Shown one piece after another: positions 7,021 to 14,353 of a stretch of 64,000 nt of DNA. Location of the stretch: contig JAFRUS010000055.1 in NCBI GenBank assembly GCA_017438745.1, forward strand, positions 1 to 64,000, read 5' to 3'. The notes beneath the pieces are model-generated. The model worked only from the letters and a program-made list of their open reading frames with translations. It was not told the origin of the DNA and did not search any database. Both the position numbers and the translations under genes were made by a program. Numbering within the stretch: the first letter of the stretch is position 1; each line of letters opens with the position of its first letter. The stretch comes from Oscillospiraceae bacterium (lineage in GTDB: Bacteria > Bacillota > Clostridia > Oscillospirales > Ruminococcaceae).

Positions 7021-8394
7021 TTATCGAATGCTGCCTACAGTTCTTGGGTAGAGTGTTACGTCACGGATGTTTGAGATACCTGTTACGTACATGATAAGAC
7101 GTTCAAATCCGAGACCGAAACCGCCGTGAGGAACTGAACCGAACTTTCTGAGGTCGAGGTAGTCACTGTAGAGGTCGAGGTTCATGTTTCTTTCGTTCAT
7201 TGCAGCTACAAGCTTATTGTAATCAGCTTCTCTTTCGCTTCCGCCGATGATCTCGCCGACGCCTGGAACGAGGAGGTCAACTGCAGCAACTGTCTTGCCG
7301 TCCGGATTCTGCTTCATGTAGAATGACTTGATCTCCTTCGGATAGTCAGTTACGAAAACAGCCTTCTTGAATACCTTTTCTGCGATGTATCTTTCGTGTT
7401 CTGTCTGGAGGTCGCATCCCCATGATACAGGGTAAACGAAATCTTCGCCTGATTCTTCGAGGAGCCTGATTGCTTCTGTGTATGAAACAACGCCGAAGTC
7501 ATGTGAGATAAGTTCTTCAAGTCTTGCGATGATGCCCTTTTCGAAGTGATCATCGAAGAACTGCATTTCATCAGGGCATGTGTCGAGAAGGTTTCTGATA
7601 ACGTGCTTGAGCATATCTTCTGCCATTGCGATAACGTCAGGAAGTTCAGCAAATGCTACTTCCGGTTCAACATGCCAGAATTCAGCAAGGTGCTTTGGAG
7701 TGTTGGAATTTTCAGCACGGAAGCTTGGTCCGAATGTGTAGATCTTTCCGAGAGCCATAGCTGCCATTTCGCCTTCGAGCTGACCGGAAACGCTGAGTCC
7801 GGCACGCTTGCCGAAGAAGTCGTCTGCATAGTATTCGTCAGCGTTCTTATATTTGTCAGAGTAACCGATAGTTGTTACCTGGAACATTTCACCGGCACCT
7901 TCGCAGTCACTGCCTGTGATGAGCGGTGTGTTTACGTAAACGTAGTTTCTGTCCTGAAAATACTTGTGGATCGATTCAGCAAGTACGGAACGTACTCTTA
8001 AAACTGCATTGAATGTATTTGTACGGCCTCTGAGATGCGGCATTGTACGAAGGAATTCAAGTGTGTGTCTCTTCTTCTGAAGAGGATATTCGAGAGGGCA
8101 TTCACCGAGGATCTCAATGGATTCAGCGTTGATCTCGGCAGCTGCCTGACGTGCTTCAACTGCTGTACCTGTTACCTTGAGTGATGTTCCGAGTCTGAGA
8201 GCATTCGGATCATATTCCATGCCTGAAGCCTTGTCTATTACGATCTGGAGATGCTTGAGTGATGTACCGTCATTGAGTTCAATGAATGCTACGTTCTTTG
8301 AATCTCTTGCTGTACGTACCCAGCCGCATACTGTAACCTTTTTGCCGATGTATTCGCCGTTGTTCAGAATTTCTTTGATGTCGGTGTGTTTCAT
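7021..8394 (-). CDS. asnS: Asparaginyl-tRNA synthetase
   Basis: A 457-residue class IIb aminoacyl-tRNA synthetase charging tRNA-Asn. N-terminal OB-fold anticodon-binding domain (GKKVTVCGWVRTARDSKNVAF) then the catalytic core with motif 2 (FGPSFRAENSNTPKHLAEFWHVEPE) and motif 3 (GGFGLGFERLIMYVTG). The open frame extends upstream to 8469 through the T-box, but ATG 8394 has GAAAGGA correctly placed and begins the family N-terminus, so I use it. Expression is controlled by the T-box leader directly upstream. Confidence 0.97.
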   Translation of the reverse strand: MKHTDIKEILNNGEYIGKKVTVCGWVRTARDSKNVAFIELNDGTSLKHLQIVIDKASGMEYDPNALRLGTSLKVTGTAVEARQAAAEINAESIEILGECPLEYPLQKKRHTLEFLRTMPHLRGRTNTFNAVLRVRSVLAESIHKYFQDRNYVYVNTPLITGSDCEGAGEMFQVTTIGYSDKYKNADEYYADDFFGKRAGLSVSGQLEGEMAAMALGKIYTFGPSFRAENSNTPKHLAEFWHVEPEVAFAELPDVIAMAEDMLKHVIRNLLDTCPDEMQFFDDHFEKGIIARLEELISHDFGVVSYTEAIRLLEESGEDFVYPVSWGCDLQTEHERYIAEKVFKKAVFVTDYPKEIKSFYMKQNPDGKTVAAVDLLVPGVGEIIGGSEREADYNKLVAAMNERNMNLDLYSDYLDLRKFGSVPHGGFGLGFERLIMYVTGISNIRDVTLYPRTVGSIR

Positions 8395-8409
8395 AATAAT
8401 TATCCTTTC

Positions 8410-8686
8410 AAAAAAATAACTCCCGTCCTGCATAAAGACAGGACGGGAGAATAAGTTCCGCGGTACCACCTGAATTACCGTGAAAGATTCACGGTCACTC
8501 TGTCTGCGTAACGTGCAGATTACGTCGCCCCTACTTATCCGTTAAAGGATTTTCAGTTTGCTGCTCCCGGGTGTTATTCACACAGACTCTAGGTGTACGG
8601 TTTCCACTGTCCCGTGCTCACTGTGACCGAACTTTCCGTGTTACTTCTCCCGATCATTGCATTTTGCTGTTTAGGTTTTTCAATAT
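8410..8686 (-). ncRNA. T-box riboswitch leader of asnS
   Basis: The minus strand carries the canonical T-box bulge GGTGGTACCGCG (8470-8459), which pairs with the acceptor end of uncharged tRNA, followed by a strong terminator (CTCCCGTCCTG/CAGGACGGGAG, 8449-8420, then a T run). Upstream is a long stem I with the AAGTAA-type bulge. An AAC triplet at 8575-8573 (within GAATAACACC) is positioned as the specifier and fits tRNA-Asn. Uncharged tRNA-Asn should stabilise the antiterminator and turn asnS on. Confidence 0.93.
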
Positions 8687-8691
8687 TAATT

Positions 8692-8720
8692 ATTATATCA
8701 TCAGGTCATTCTGATGTCAA
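8692..8720 (-). promoter_or_regulatory. sigma-A promoter of asnS
   Basis: Perfect TTGACA (8720-8715), 17-bp spacer, TATAAT (8697-8692) on the minus strand, about 12 bp upstream of the T-box leader. Confidence 0.85.
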
Positions 8721-8788
8721 TAGTAATTTTTCAGAGAGTTTTATGTTTAATATATGTTCCGGAATCTTTGCATCAGAAACATAAAAAA

Positions 8789-8815
8789 CCGTTCCGGATG
8801 TGATCACGGAACGGT
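8789..8815 (-). terminator. Terminator of the GlsB-type gene
   Basis: ACCGTTCCG/CGGAACGGT stem with a T run on the minus strand, 30 bp after the stop of the 82-residue membrane protein gene. Confidence 0.75.
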
Positions 8816-8844
8816 TTCGTTTAAATCATTGTTTATAAAGTGCG

Positions 8845-9093
8845 TTATTTCTTGCTTGAGATCTGGCGTCCGATCCAGATAACAAGGCATGAACCTGCAA
8901 CTGCAAGGATGAAGCCGATGATCAGTCCGCCGTTGCCGATGTGAAGGAGTCTTCCGACAAATCCGCCTAAAAGGCTTCCGACAATACCGAGAGCAGCATT
9001 TTTCCAGAAACCATTTTTACCGGTGTCCATTATTTTTCCTGCAATCGAACCGATTATTGCACCGAGAACAAGTGTTATTAAAAGTGTGATCAT
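8845..9093 (-). CDS. GlsB/YeaQ/YmgE-family small membrane protein
   Basis: An 82-residue, three-helix membrane protein with the glycine-rich pattern of the transglycosylase-associated/GlsB family (GAIIGSIAGKIM, ALGIVGSLLGGFVGRLL, then a third hydrophobic helix) ending in a lysine-rich tail. Members are induced by envelope or general stress; the molecular function is not established. Monocistronic with its own consensus promoter and terminator. Confidence 0.88.
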   Translation of the reverse strand: MITLLITLVLGAIIGSIAGKIMDTGKNGFWKNAALGIVGSLLGGFVGRLLHIGNGGLIIGFILAVAGSCLVIWIGRQISSKK

Positions 9094-9179
9094 AGTTTTA
9101 GTCCTTCTTTCTTTTGAATGCGGCGAGTACCGGAAGTGTTTTGACCGGCCTCAGCCTGTTTTTTTATTTTTCTAAGCAA

Positions 9180-9208
9180 AGTATATCATAACGTAATCAT
9201 GGTGTCAA
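9180..9208 (-). promoter_or_regulatory. sigma-A promoter of the GlsB-type gene
   Basis: TTGACA (9208-9203), 17-bp spacer, TATACT (9185-9180) on the minus strand; leader of about 80 nt. Confidence 0.7.
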
Positions 9209-9328
9209 TGAAAAAAGAATAAAATTAATCGAATTTTAATCTTTTTCAGCGGCTGATGTCAGCACAGAATTTGTTCTATTAATTTGTACAAAGTTTGTGT
9301 GGCTTGTGGGTAAAAAACTGTTCAACTC

Positions 9329-9358
9329 TTGACATGCCTGTAAAAAAAAAATTATAAT
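9329..9358 (+). promoter_or_regulatory. sigma-A promoter of the dockerin-PL11 gene
   Basis: TTGACA (9329-9334), 18-bp A-rich spacer, TATAAT (9353-9358). Confidence 0.75.
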
Positions 9359-9365
9359 ATAATTG

Positions 9366-9503
9366 TATGGACAGGTGGCCCGGAACTGGGCTGTACCGCG
9401 TAATTTCATATGAAAACGCTGTTTTACTTTTTGAGCGTTTATTAGTTCCGGAATCAGGACGGATCTGTATTTTTACCGGCGTTTTCATTATCCGTAACGG
9501 AGG
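9366..9503 (+). other. Long structured 5' leader of the PL11 gene
   Basis: About 140 nt between the predicted start and the RBS. Visible hairpins: ACAG-GCCC/GGGC-CTGT near 9371-9394 and AACGCT/AGCGTT near 9416-9441, with CGGAT/ATCCG arms near 9460-9494 reaching the Shine-Dalgarno. It matches no riboswitch class I recognise. Together with the GlsB promoter region it accounts for the gene-free stretch 9094-9512. Confidence 0.4.
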
Positions 9504-9512
9504 TTGTATGTT

Positions 9513-12248
9513 TTGAAAAAAGAAAAAAAATCCAGAAAAGTCATGGCAGCGCTTTCAGCTCTTGCGATGCTTGGAATGATGAGCGTTAATCCGGTATCTG
9601 CTGCTGAAACAAGACTGTACGGTGACGTCAACAATAACCAGGTGGTTGATATTACTGACCTTTCGATCCTTTCACTTCATCTTGTGGGTGACACAAAGTT
9701 CGATGACAGCCAGAAGGATCAGATGGACTTTGACAGAGACGGTAAGTGCGACATCGTTGATCTAGCCACACTCAGATCATTTATCTCACATTCACTTCAG
9801 ATTGAAACTGTTATAGGCACTCCGATGCCTGAGAAAGCAGTTGTTACAGAACCTGTTGTAACCACAGCAGTACCTGCAGCGACTGTAACAGAGCCTGTCA
9901 TTACAGATGCTCCGATCACAGAAGCTCCTGTAACTGAAGTTACAACGACAGTTACTACAGCTGAAACGACTGTGACTACTACTGAGGCAGTTACAACAAC
10001 TGTTGTCGAAGAACCGAAGGAAGTTACATACTACGCATGTGACGGTGAGATCTATCAGGGTGTTACCGAAACAACAAACAGCGGATTCCTTGGTGCTTCA
10101 TATGTAAACTACGATAACGTAGTCGGAAGCGCTCTTACATTTACAGTTAATGTGCCTGAAGACGGAAACTATCTTATGACTGTACGCTATGCAAACGGTG
10201 GTACAGCTTCAAGACCGCTCAGCATCTTTACAAACGGTGCTGACAGCTACTACTCAATGAATTTTGCACCGACCGGTTCATGGACAGACTGGACGGAAAG
10301 CCAGATCGTTATCGCTCTCAACAAGGGTGAGAACAAGATAAAGACCGTTGCAACAACATCTGACGGCGGTCCGAACGTTGACCTTATCAAGCTCATACAG
10401 ACTGACAAGGCAGCAGCAGAACTTACTGATTCATCTGTTATCCCTTATGAACCGCCGGTATCACCTGGTTCAAGACAGATGGAAAAACTCGACAGAGCTA
10501 TTTCAGCTGTAAAGACAGGCAACGGAATGCTCGTAAGCTGGAGAACTCTTGCTACAGATCCTGCTGACACAGTATTCAAGCTCTTCAGAGACGGTGAACT
10601 CATCTACACTGCTGATTCAGGAAAGGCTACTACATATCTCGATAAATCAGGCAGCACATCTTCACGCTACAAGGTCGAGACATTTGTAAACGACACAAGA
10701 AGCGAGATCAATGAAGAAAACATCGTCATCGGCGGTGATTATCTCGAACTCAAGCTCAACAAGCCTGCAGGAATGACAATGCCTGACGGATCAGGATGTG
10801 AATATTCTGCATCTGACTGTTCAACAGCAGACGTTGACGGTGACGGCAAACTTGAGATCATCGTTAAATGGGATCCTTCAAATGCCAAGGACAACTCACA
10901 GTCCGGCTACACAGGAAACGTATATCTTGACTGCTACAAGCTTGACGGCAAGCAGCTCTGGAGAATAGATCTTGGTAAGAATATCCGTGCCGGTGCTCAC
11001 TATACACAGTTCATGGTTTACGACTTTGACGGAGACGGAAAGGCAGAAATGATCTGCAAGACAGCTGACGGAACAAAGGATGCTGCAGGTAAGGTTATCG
11101 GTGACGGTTCAAAGGATTACAGAAACCAGAACGGATATATCCTGAGCGGTCCTGAATATCTTACAGTATTCAACGGTGAAACAGGTGCCGCTATGGATAC
11201 TATAAACTACAATCCTCCGAGAGGAAATACCCTCAAGCAGACATGGGGCGATGACTACGGCAACCGAGTTGACCGTTTCCTCGCAACAGTAGCATATCTT
11301 GACGGTGAACATCCGAGTGCAGTTATGTGCCGTGGTTACTATACAAGAGCATGCCTTGCAGCATATGACTGGAACGGCAGCAAGCTCACACAGCGCTGGT
11401 TCTTCGACAGCTATGACGGCGGTACAGACAAGCGCGGCAAGCCGAACAGCGACTACAGCGGACAGGGTAACCACAACCTCGTTTCAGCAGACGTTGACGG
11501 CGACGGATTTGACGAGATCATCTACGGTTCATGCACCATCGACCACGACGGCAAGGGACTCTATTCAATGAAGCTCGGCCACGGTGACGCAATGCATGTA
11601 AGTGATTTCATCCCTTCAAGACCAGGCCTTGAAGTATGGCAGTGCCACGAAGTATCTCCATGGGGATGCGTTCTTTCAGACGCAAAGACAGGTGAGATCA
11701 TCTTCCGCTACGAAGGTGACAAGGATACAGGACGTGCATGTGCAGCCAACATCGTTCCTGGTAACGACGCAGCTGAATTCTGGGGTGCAAGAAGCAGCAC
11801 ACTCTACAGCGGCGCAGGTCAGAATATCGGTTCATCAAGCGGTCTTGCTGTAAACTTCGTTATCAACTGGGACGGCGACCTCGAAAGCGAACTTCTTGAC
11901 GGCAATACAATTTCCGAGTGGACATCAGGCGGAGTAAAGACACTTCTTACTGCTCAGGGATGCGTAGCATGCAACGGCACAAAGAATACTCCAAACCTTA
12001 CAGCCGATCTCTTCGGTGACTGGCGTGAAGAACTCGTTCTCCACACAGAAGACAGCTCAGCTCTCAGAATCTACGCTACACCATATGAAACAGAGTACAG
12101 ACTCTTCACTCTCATGCACGACAGTCAGTACAGAACAGGCGTTGCAGCTGAAAACACAGCATACAACCAGCCACCACACACAAGCTTCTTCATGGGTACA
12201 GGTTACAAGCTCCCTTCAGCTCCGAATGTTTATTACGCAAAGAAATAA
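9513..12248 (+). CDS. Secreted dockerin-CBM-rhamnogalacturonan lyase (PL11)
   Basis: A 911-residue secreted pectinase. Order: lysine-rich signal peptide ending SAAE (residues 1-31), type I dockerin (LYGDVNNNQVVDITDLSIL, then DFDRDGKCDIVDLATLRSF, about 34-95), a Thr/Val/Pro linker (105-170), a CBM35-like beta-sandwich (about 173-305), then a PL11 rhamnogalacturonan lyase propeller (about 325-905) with repeated calcium-type DVDGDG and DFDGDGKAE blades. It cleaves the rhamnogalacturonan I backbone by beta-elimination; the dockerin should dock it to a cellulosomal cohesin. Having the dockerin at the N-terminus is less common. Start: TTG 9513, 9 nt after GGAGG; the TTG at 9504 abuts the SD and the nearby ATG is out of frame. 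Confidence 0.93.
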   Translation: MKKEKKSRKVMAALSALAMLGMMSVNPVSAAETRLYGDVNNNQVVDITDLSILSLHLVGDTKFDDSQKDQMDFDRDGKCDIVDLATLRSFISHSLQIETVIGTPMPEKAVVTEPVVTTAVPAATVTEPVITDAPITEAPVTEVTTTVTTAETTVTTTEAVTTTVVEEPKEVTYYACDGEIYQGVTETTNSGFLGASYVNYDNVVGSALTFTVNVPEDGNYLMTVRYANGGTASRPLSIFTNGADSYYSMNFAPTGSWTDWTESQIVIALNKGENKIKTVATTSDGGPNVDLIKLIQTDKAAAELTDSSVIPYEPPVSPGSRQMEKLDRAISAVKTGNGMLVSWRTLATDPADTVFKLFRDGELIYTADSGKATTYLDKSGSTSSRYKVETFVNDTRSEINEENIVIGGDYLELKLNKPAGMTMPDGSGCEYSASDCSTADVDGDGKLEIIVKWDPSNAKDNSQSGYTGNVYLDCYKLDGKQLWRIDLGKNIRAGAHYTQFMVYDFDGDGKAEMICKTADGTKDAAGKVIGDGSKDYRNQNGYILSGPEYLTVFNGETGAAMDTINYNPPRGNTLKQTWGDDYGNRVDRFLATVAYLDGEHPSAVMCRGYYTRACLAAYDWNGSKLTQRWFFDSYDGGTDKRGKPNSDYSGQGNHNLVSADVDGDGFDEIIYGSCTIDHDGKGLYSMKLGHGDAMHVSDFIPSRPGLEVWQCHEVSPWGCVLSDAKTGEIIFRYEGDKDTGRACAANIVPGNDAAEFWGARSSTLYSGAGQNIGSSSGLAVNFVINWDGDLESELLDGNTISEWTSGGVKTLLTAQGCVACNGTKNTPNLTADLFGDWREELVLHTEDSSALRIYATPYETEYRLFTLMHDSQYRTGVAAENTAYNQPPHTSFFMGTGYKLPSAPNVYYAKK

Positions 12249-12277
12249 TTATGCTGCTTTTGAAGCAGTGAGATACG

Positions 12278-12306
12278 AAAAGGCATCCTCAAAAGGGATG
12301 CCTTTT
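12278..12306. terminator. Bidirectional terminator between PL11 gene and hipT
   Basis: AAAAGGCATCC/GGATGCCTTTT stem between two convergent genes, with A and T runs on either side. Confidence 0.85.
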
Positions 12307-12322
12307 CTCATATTCAGTATCA

Positions 12323-13273
12323 TTATTTGGGTTTGAGTACCGAAGCGCGTTCGGAAATAAGAGTTGCCATATCCTCTTTCATAGTATCCGGAAGCAGTGA
12401 TTCTTTTGTCATTTCGATAAATACGTTTTCAAGAGAAACGACTTTGTTTATCATTTTTTCGGCTGCTTTTCTGTCTATGCCGCATGTGTCGGCGAAAACA
12501 AGGAAGTCTTTGCGGCGGAGGTTTCTTTTCTTTCCGTTTAAGGTAAGTGCTGTCTGTTCCTTGTCTTCCGGCATAACAAGATTGACCGGAAGCAGATCGT
12601 AAGCAGGGGAAAGAACATATTCCGCACTTCCTGGAGCTGTTTCGATAAGTGAAAAATTCTTTAAGTGCATATCTGAATTGCCGGAAATGAAGAAGAATAC
12701 AAGTCTTATAAATAACTCGGTCAGATCAAGTACAGGTCTTGAAGAGTATTTTTCAATTATTTTTGCACAGCGTTCATATGAGCCTTTATATTTGTCCTGT
12801 GTAAGACGAAGATTAAGCTGACAGAAATCCTCCATGGCGTACATGTCAGTTATTTTGCACTTTTTAAAAACTCTGTCGGTACGTCTGGTGATATATGCGT
12901 AACCGCCTTCAATGTTCAGAAGTCCGTGAGGTACGGTGTTTAATCCGCATTTTTCAGCCATGGACATTACAAGGTGTTCCGACTCAGGAAGTGCAGTGAA
13001 GTCGGATACCTGTGGTTTCAGAATGAATCCGGTAGGGTAATCCACAAGTGTGAGTCTTGGTTTGGATTCTGAAAGCAGGTGAAGAGAAAGTTTTTTCTGT
13101 ACTCCTGGTACGGTGAGCCCTTTTTGTATTGTTTCTTTAGCAAGGAGTTCAAGTGATTTTTCGTTTATTTCGATTTCAGGTATTGTGTCTGTTCCGAAAA
13201 ATGAACGTATGCATTTTCTGTGCCAGAAAGCTTCATCGCCTGTAAGAGCTTTTCCGCAGCATAAACAATTCAT
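12323..13273 (-). CDS. hipT: HipT-like serine/threonine kinase toxin
   Basis: A 316-residue HipA-fold kinase lacking the N-terminal subdomain, as in the tripartite HipBST system. An N-terminal zinc-knuckle-like stretch (CLCCGKAL...FWHRKC, 3-21) precedes the Gly-rich loop LTVPGVQKKLSLHLL (53-67). The catalytic motif SGNSDMHLKNFSL and metal-binding YDLLPVNL follow. In E. coli HipT this loop carries autophosphorylated serines 57 and 59; here the matching positions appear to be Thr54 and Pro56. The target is unknown (HipA and HipT act on different aminoacyl-tRNA synthetases). It overlaps hipS by 4 nt. Confidence 0.88.
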   Translation of the reverse strand: MNCLCCGKALTGDEAFWHRKCIRSFFGTDTIPEIEINEKSLELLAKETIQKGLTVPGVQKKLSLHLLSESKPRLTLVDYPTGFILKPQVSDFTALPESEHLVMSMAEKCGLNTVPHGLLNIEGGYAYITRRTDRVFKKCKITDMYAMEDFCQLNLRLTQDKYKGSYERCAKIIEKYSSRPVLDLTELFIRLVFFFISGNSDMHLKNFSLIETAPGSAEYVLSPAYDLLPVNLVMPEDKEQTALTLNGKKRNLRRKDFLVFADTCGIDRKAAEKMINKVVSLENVFIEMTKESLLPDTMKEDMATLISERASVLKPK

Positions 13274-13599
13274 GATTTTTCACTCCTTATGCTGACATTT
13301 CCGATACTGTCTCTGCAGGAAGCAAGAAGCAGTCCGAAACGGTCACTTCTGTCTATTTTCCAGTTACGGCTTACGATGTCAAGGAGCCATCCTTCCGGTA
13401 TAAGACCGTCGAAAAAAGGAAACAGAGTTCCGGAGGCGTATTTTTCATTCTGCAGAGGAAGTGTAAGTGAAACGGACAGAGGTTTTTCTGAAGTGAGATA
13501 TTCTCGGTCATATTCAAAGAGATATCCCTCATCAGTTTCAGACAATGTTCCGGCGAAAATATTCCTGATATAAACATAGGCAGTTCTGTACTCTGTCAT
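13270..13599 (-). CDS. hipS: HipS-like protein (HipA N-terminal subdomain, probable antitoxin)
   Basis: A 109-residue stand-alone HipA N-subdomain 1 (Couple_hipA): GTLSETDEGYLFEYDREYL, LSVSLTLPLQ, FPFFDGLIPEGWLLDIV, then DRFGLLLAS and IGNVSI. In E. coli O127 HipBST the equivalent small protein, not HipB, neutralises the kinase; a tryptophan in its PEGW-type loop (Trp71 here) is a candidate for insertion into the kinase cleft. Middle gene of a translationally coupled set, with 4-nt overlaps on both sides, which argues against a simple frameshifted hipA. Confidence 0.85.
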   Translation of the reverse strand: MTEYRTAYVYIRNIFAGTLSETDEGYLFEYDREYLTSEKPLSVSLTLPLQNEKYASGTLFPFFDGLIPEGWLLDIVSRNWKIDRSDRFGLLLASCRDSIGNVSIRSEKS

Positions 13600-13799
13600 T
13601 TCCTATCCATCCTTCCCGGTACAGCTTCCATTCCGAACATAGCAAGTGCCTGATTTACCTTATCCATTCTGACAGTCGGTTTACCCTGTTCGAGTTCGCG
13701 TACAAAGCGTAATCCAAGTCCGGAGCGCATAGCGAATTCTTCCTGGGTGAGACCGGCTTCTTTTCTTTTTTCTTTTATAAACTGAGCTATCTTGTTCAT
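13596..13799 (-). CDS. hipB: HipB-like Xre-family DNA-binding protein
   Basis: A 67-residue Cro/C1-type helix-turn-helix protein (AQFIKEKRKEAGLTQEEFAM, RSGLGLRFVRELEQGKPTV). It should bind the four operators upstream and autoregulate the hipBST operon. No Shine-Dalgarno precedes the ATG, and the predicted -10 lies so close that the mRNA is probably leaderless. Overlaps hipS by 4 nt. Confidence 0.88.
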   Translation of the reverse strand: MNKIAQFIKEKRKEAGLTQEEFAMRSGLGLRFVRELEQGKPTVRMDKVNQALAMFGMEAVPGRMDRK

Positions 13800-13803
13800 T
13801 ATT

Positions 13804-13835
13804 ATTATATTATACCCTTTCGGTTATAATGTCAA
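13804..13835 (-). promoter_or_regulatory. hipBST promoter
   Basis: On the minus strand TTGACA (13835-13830) is followed after 17 bp by TAATAT (13812-13807), overlapping TATAAT boxes at 13814-13809 and 13809-13804. Operator O1 fills the spacer. The transcription start falls at or within a few bases of the hipB ATG at 13799. Confidence 0.7.
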
Positions 13836-13951
13836 GTGAAAATGGCTACTTTATACCCTATCGGTTATAAAGTAGGCTGACGAATGTGAATTTATACCCG
13901 TTCAGTTATAAATTGATGAGCAAAAGATGATATTATACCCGTTAGGGTGTG
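13811..13951. promoter_or_regulatory. Four hipBST operators at exact 41-bp intervals
   Basis: Imperfect palindromes of the form TATACCC-N4-GGTTATA start at 13811, 13852, 13893 and 13934. The first two are near perfect; the third has CAGTTATA and the fourth AGGGTGTG as right arm. The constant 41-bp pitch is about four helical turns, so bound HipB dimers would lie on one face. O1 overlaps the promoter. Confidence 0.85.
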
Positions 13952-14012
13952 ATTGGCTTACGCTTCGTCGAAAAGGTAATTTGCATCTCTTTCGAGCTGC
14001 AAATTGCTATTG

Positions 14013-14045
14013 AAAAACCAGCTGCAATTTTTGCAGCTGGTTTTT
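14013..14045. terminator. Bidirectional terminator hairpin
   Basis: AAAAACCAGCTGCA/TGCAGCTGGTTTTT stem in the gap upstream of hipBST. No confident gene lies in 13952-14353. Confidence 0.65.
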
Positions 14046-14092
14046 ATGGTCGTTAATGAATTGATACGCATTCCGGAATGGTAACTGATAGG

Positions 14093-14123
14093 AAAATGCG
14101 GTTCGAAAAGAACCGCATTTTTT
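14093..14123. terminator. Bidirectional terminator hairpin
   Basis: AAAATGCGGTTC/GAACCGCATTTT stem with flanking T and A runs, 50 bp from the previous hairpin; likely ends the minus-strand transcript of the histidine kinase operon. Confidence 0.65.
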
Positions 14124-14141
14124 CAATAGAAATGCCGGATT

Positions 14142-14336
14142 TTAATCCGGCATTACCATTTTAGAAAAGGCATTCGCGAGTATTTTAGTTTTCAGGTAAA
14201 GCTTATTACCATCAATAAGAACGAAATCATCTGTTTCGCTAAAGTCAAATCCGCCGGTGCAGACAAAACCGACCTCGGTGCCATCATTGCAAATTATGTA
14301 TCGATCGGTACGGTAAGCAATATAAGGTGAAAACAC
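14142..14336 (-). CDS. Hypothetical 64-residue protein (doubtful)
   Basis: Open frame with a GTG start and no clear ribosome binding site. The sequence (TDRYIICNDGTEVGFVCTGGF...) alternates hydrophobic and charged residues plausibly for a small beta-rich domain. Its stop lies in the loop of a hairpin (ATGCCGGAT/ATCCGGCAT). It sits 17 bp downstream of the histidine kinase and could be its last operon member or a relic. I recognise no family. Confidence 0.3.
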   Translation of the reverse strand: MFSPYIAYRTDRYIICNDGTEVGFVCTGGFDFSETDDFVLIDGNKLYLKTKILANAFSKMVMPD

Positions 14337-14353
14337 AAAACATCTATTTTCTG

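Noticed and set aside
8395..8469. N-terminal extension of AsnRS
   Set aside because: It would be translated from the T-box and terminator; the ATG at 8394 has the RBS and the family N-terminus.
9366..9503. Known riboswitch in the PL11 leader
   Set aside because: Compared by eye with c-di-GMP, cobalamin, lysine and SAM consensus motifs; none fits, so reported only as a structured leader.
12323..13599. One hipA gene broken by a frameshift
   Set aside because: The two frames overlap by an ATGA coupling signal and match the sizes of HipS and HipT. The upstream junction with hipB has the same overlap.
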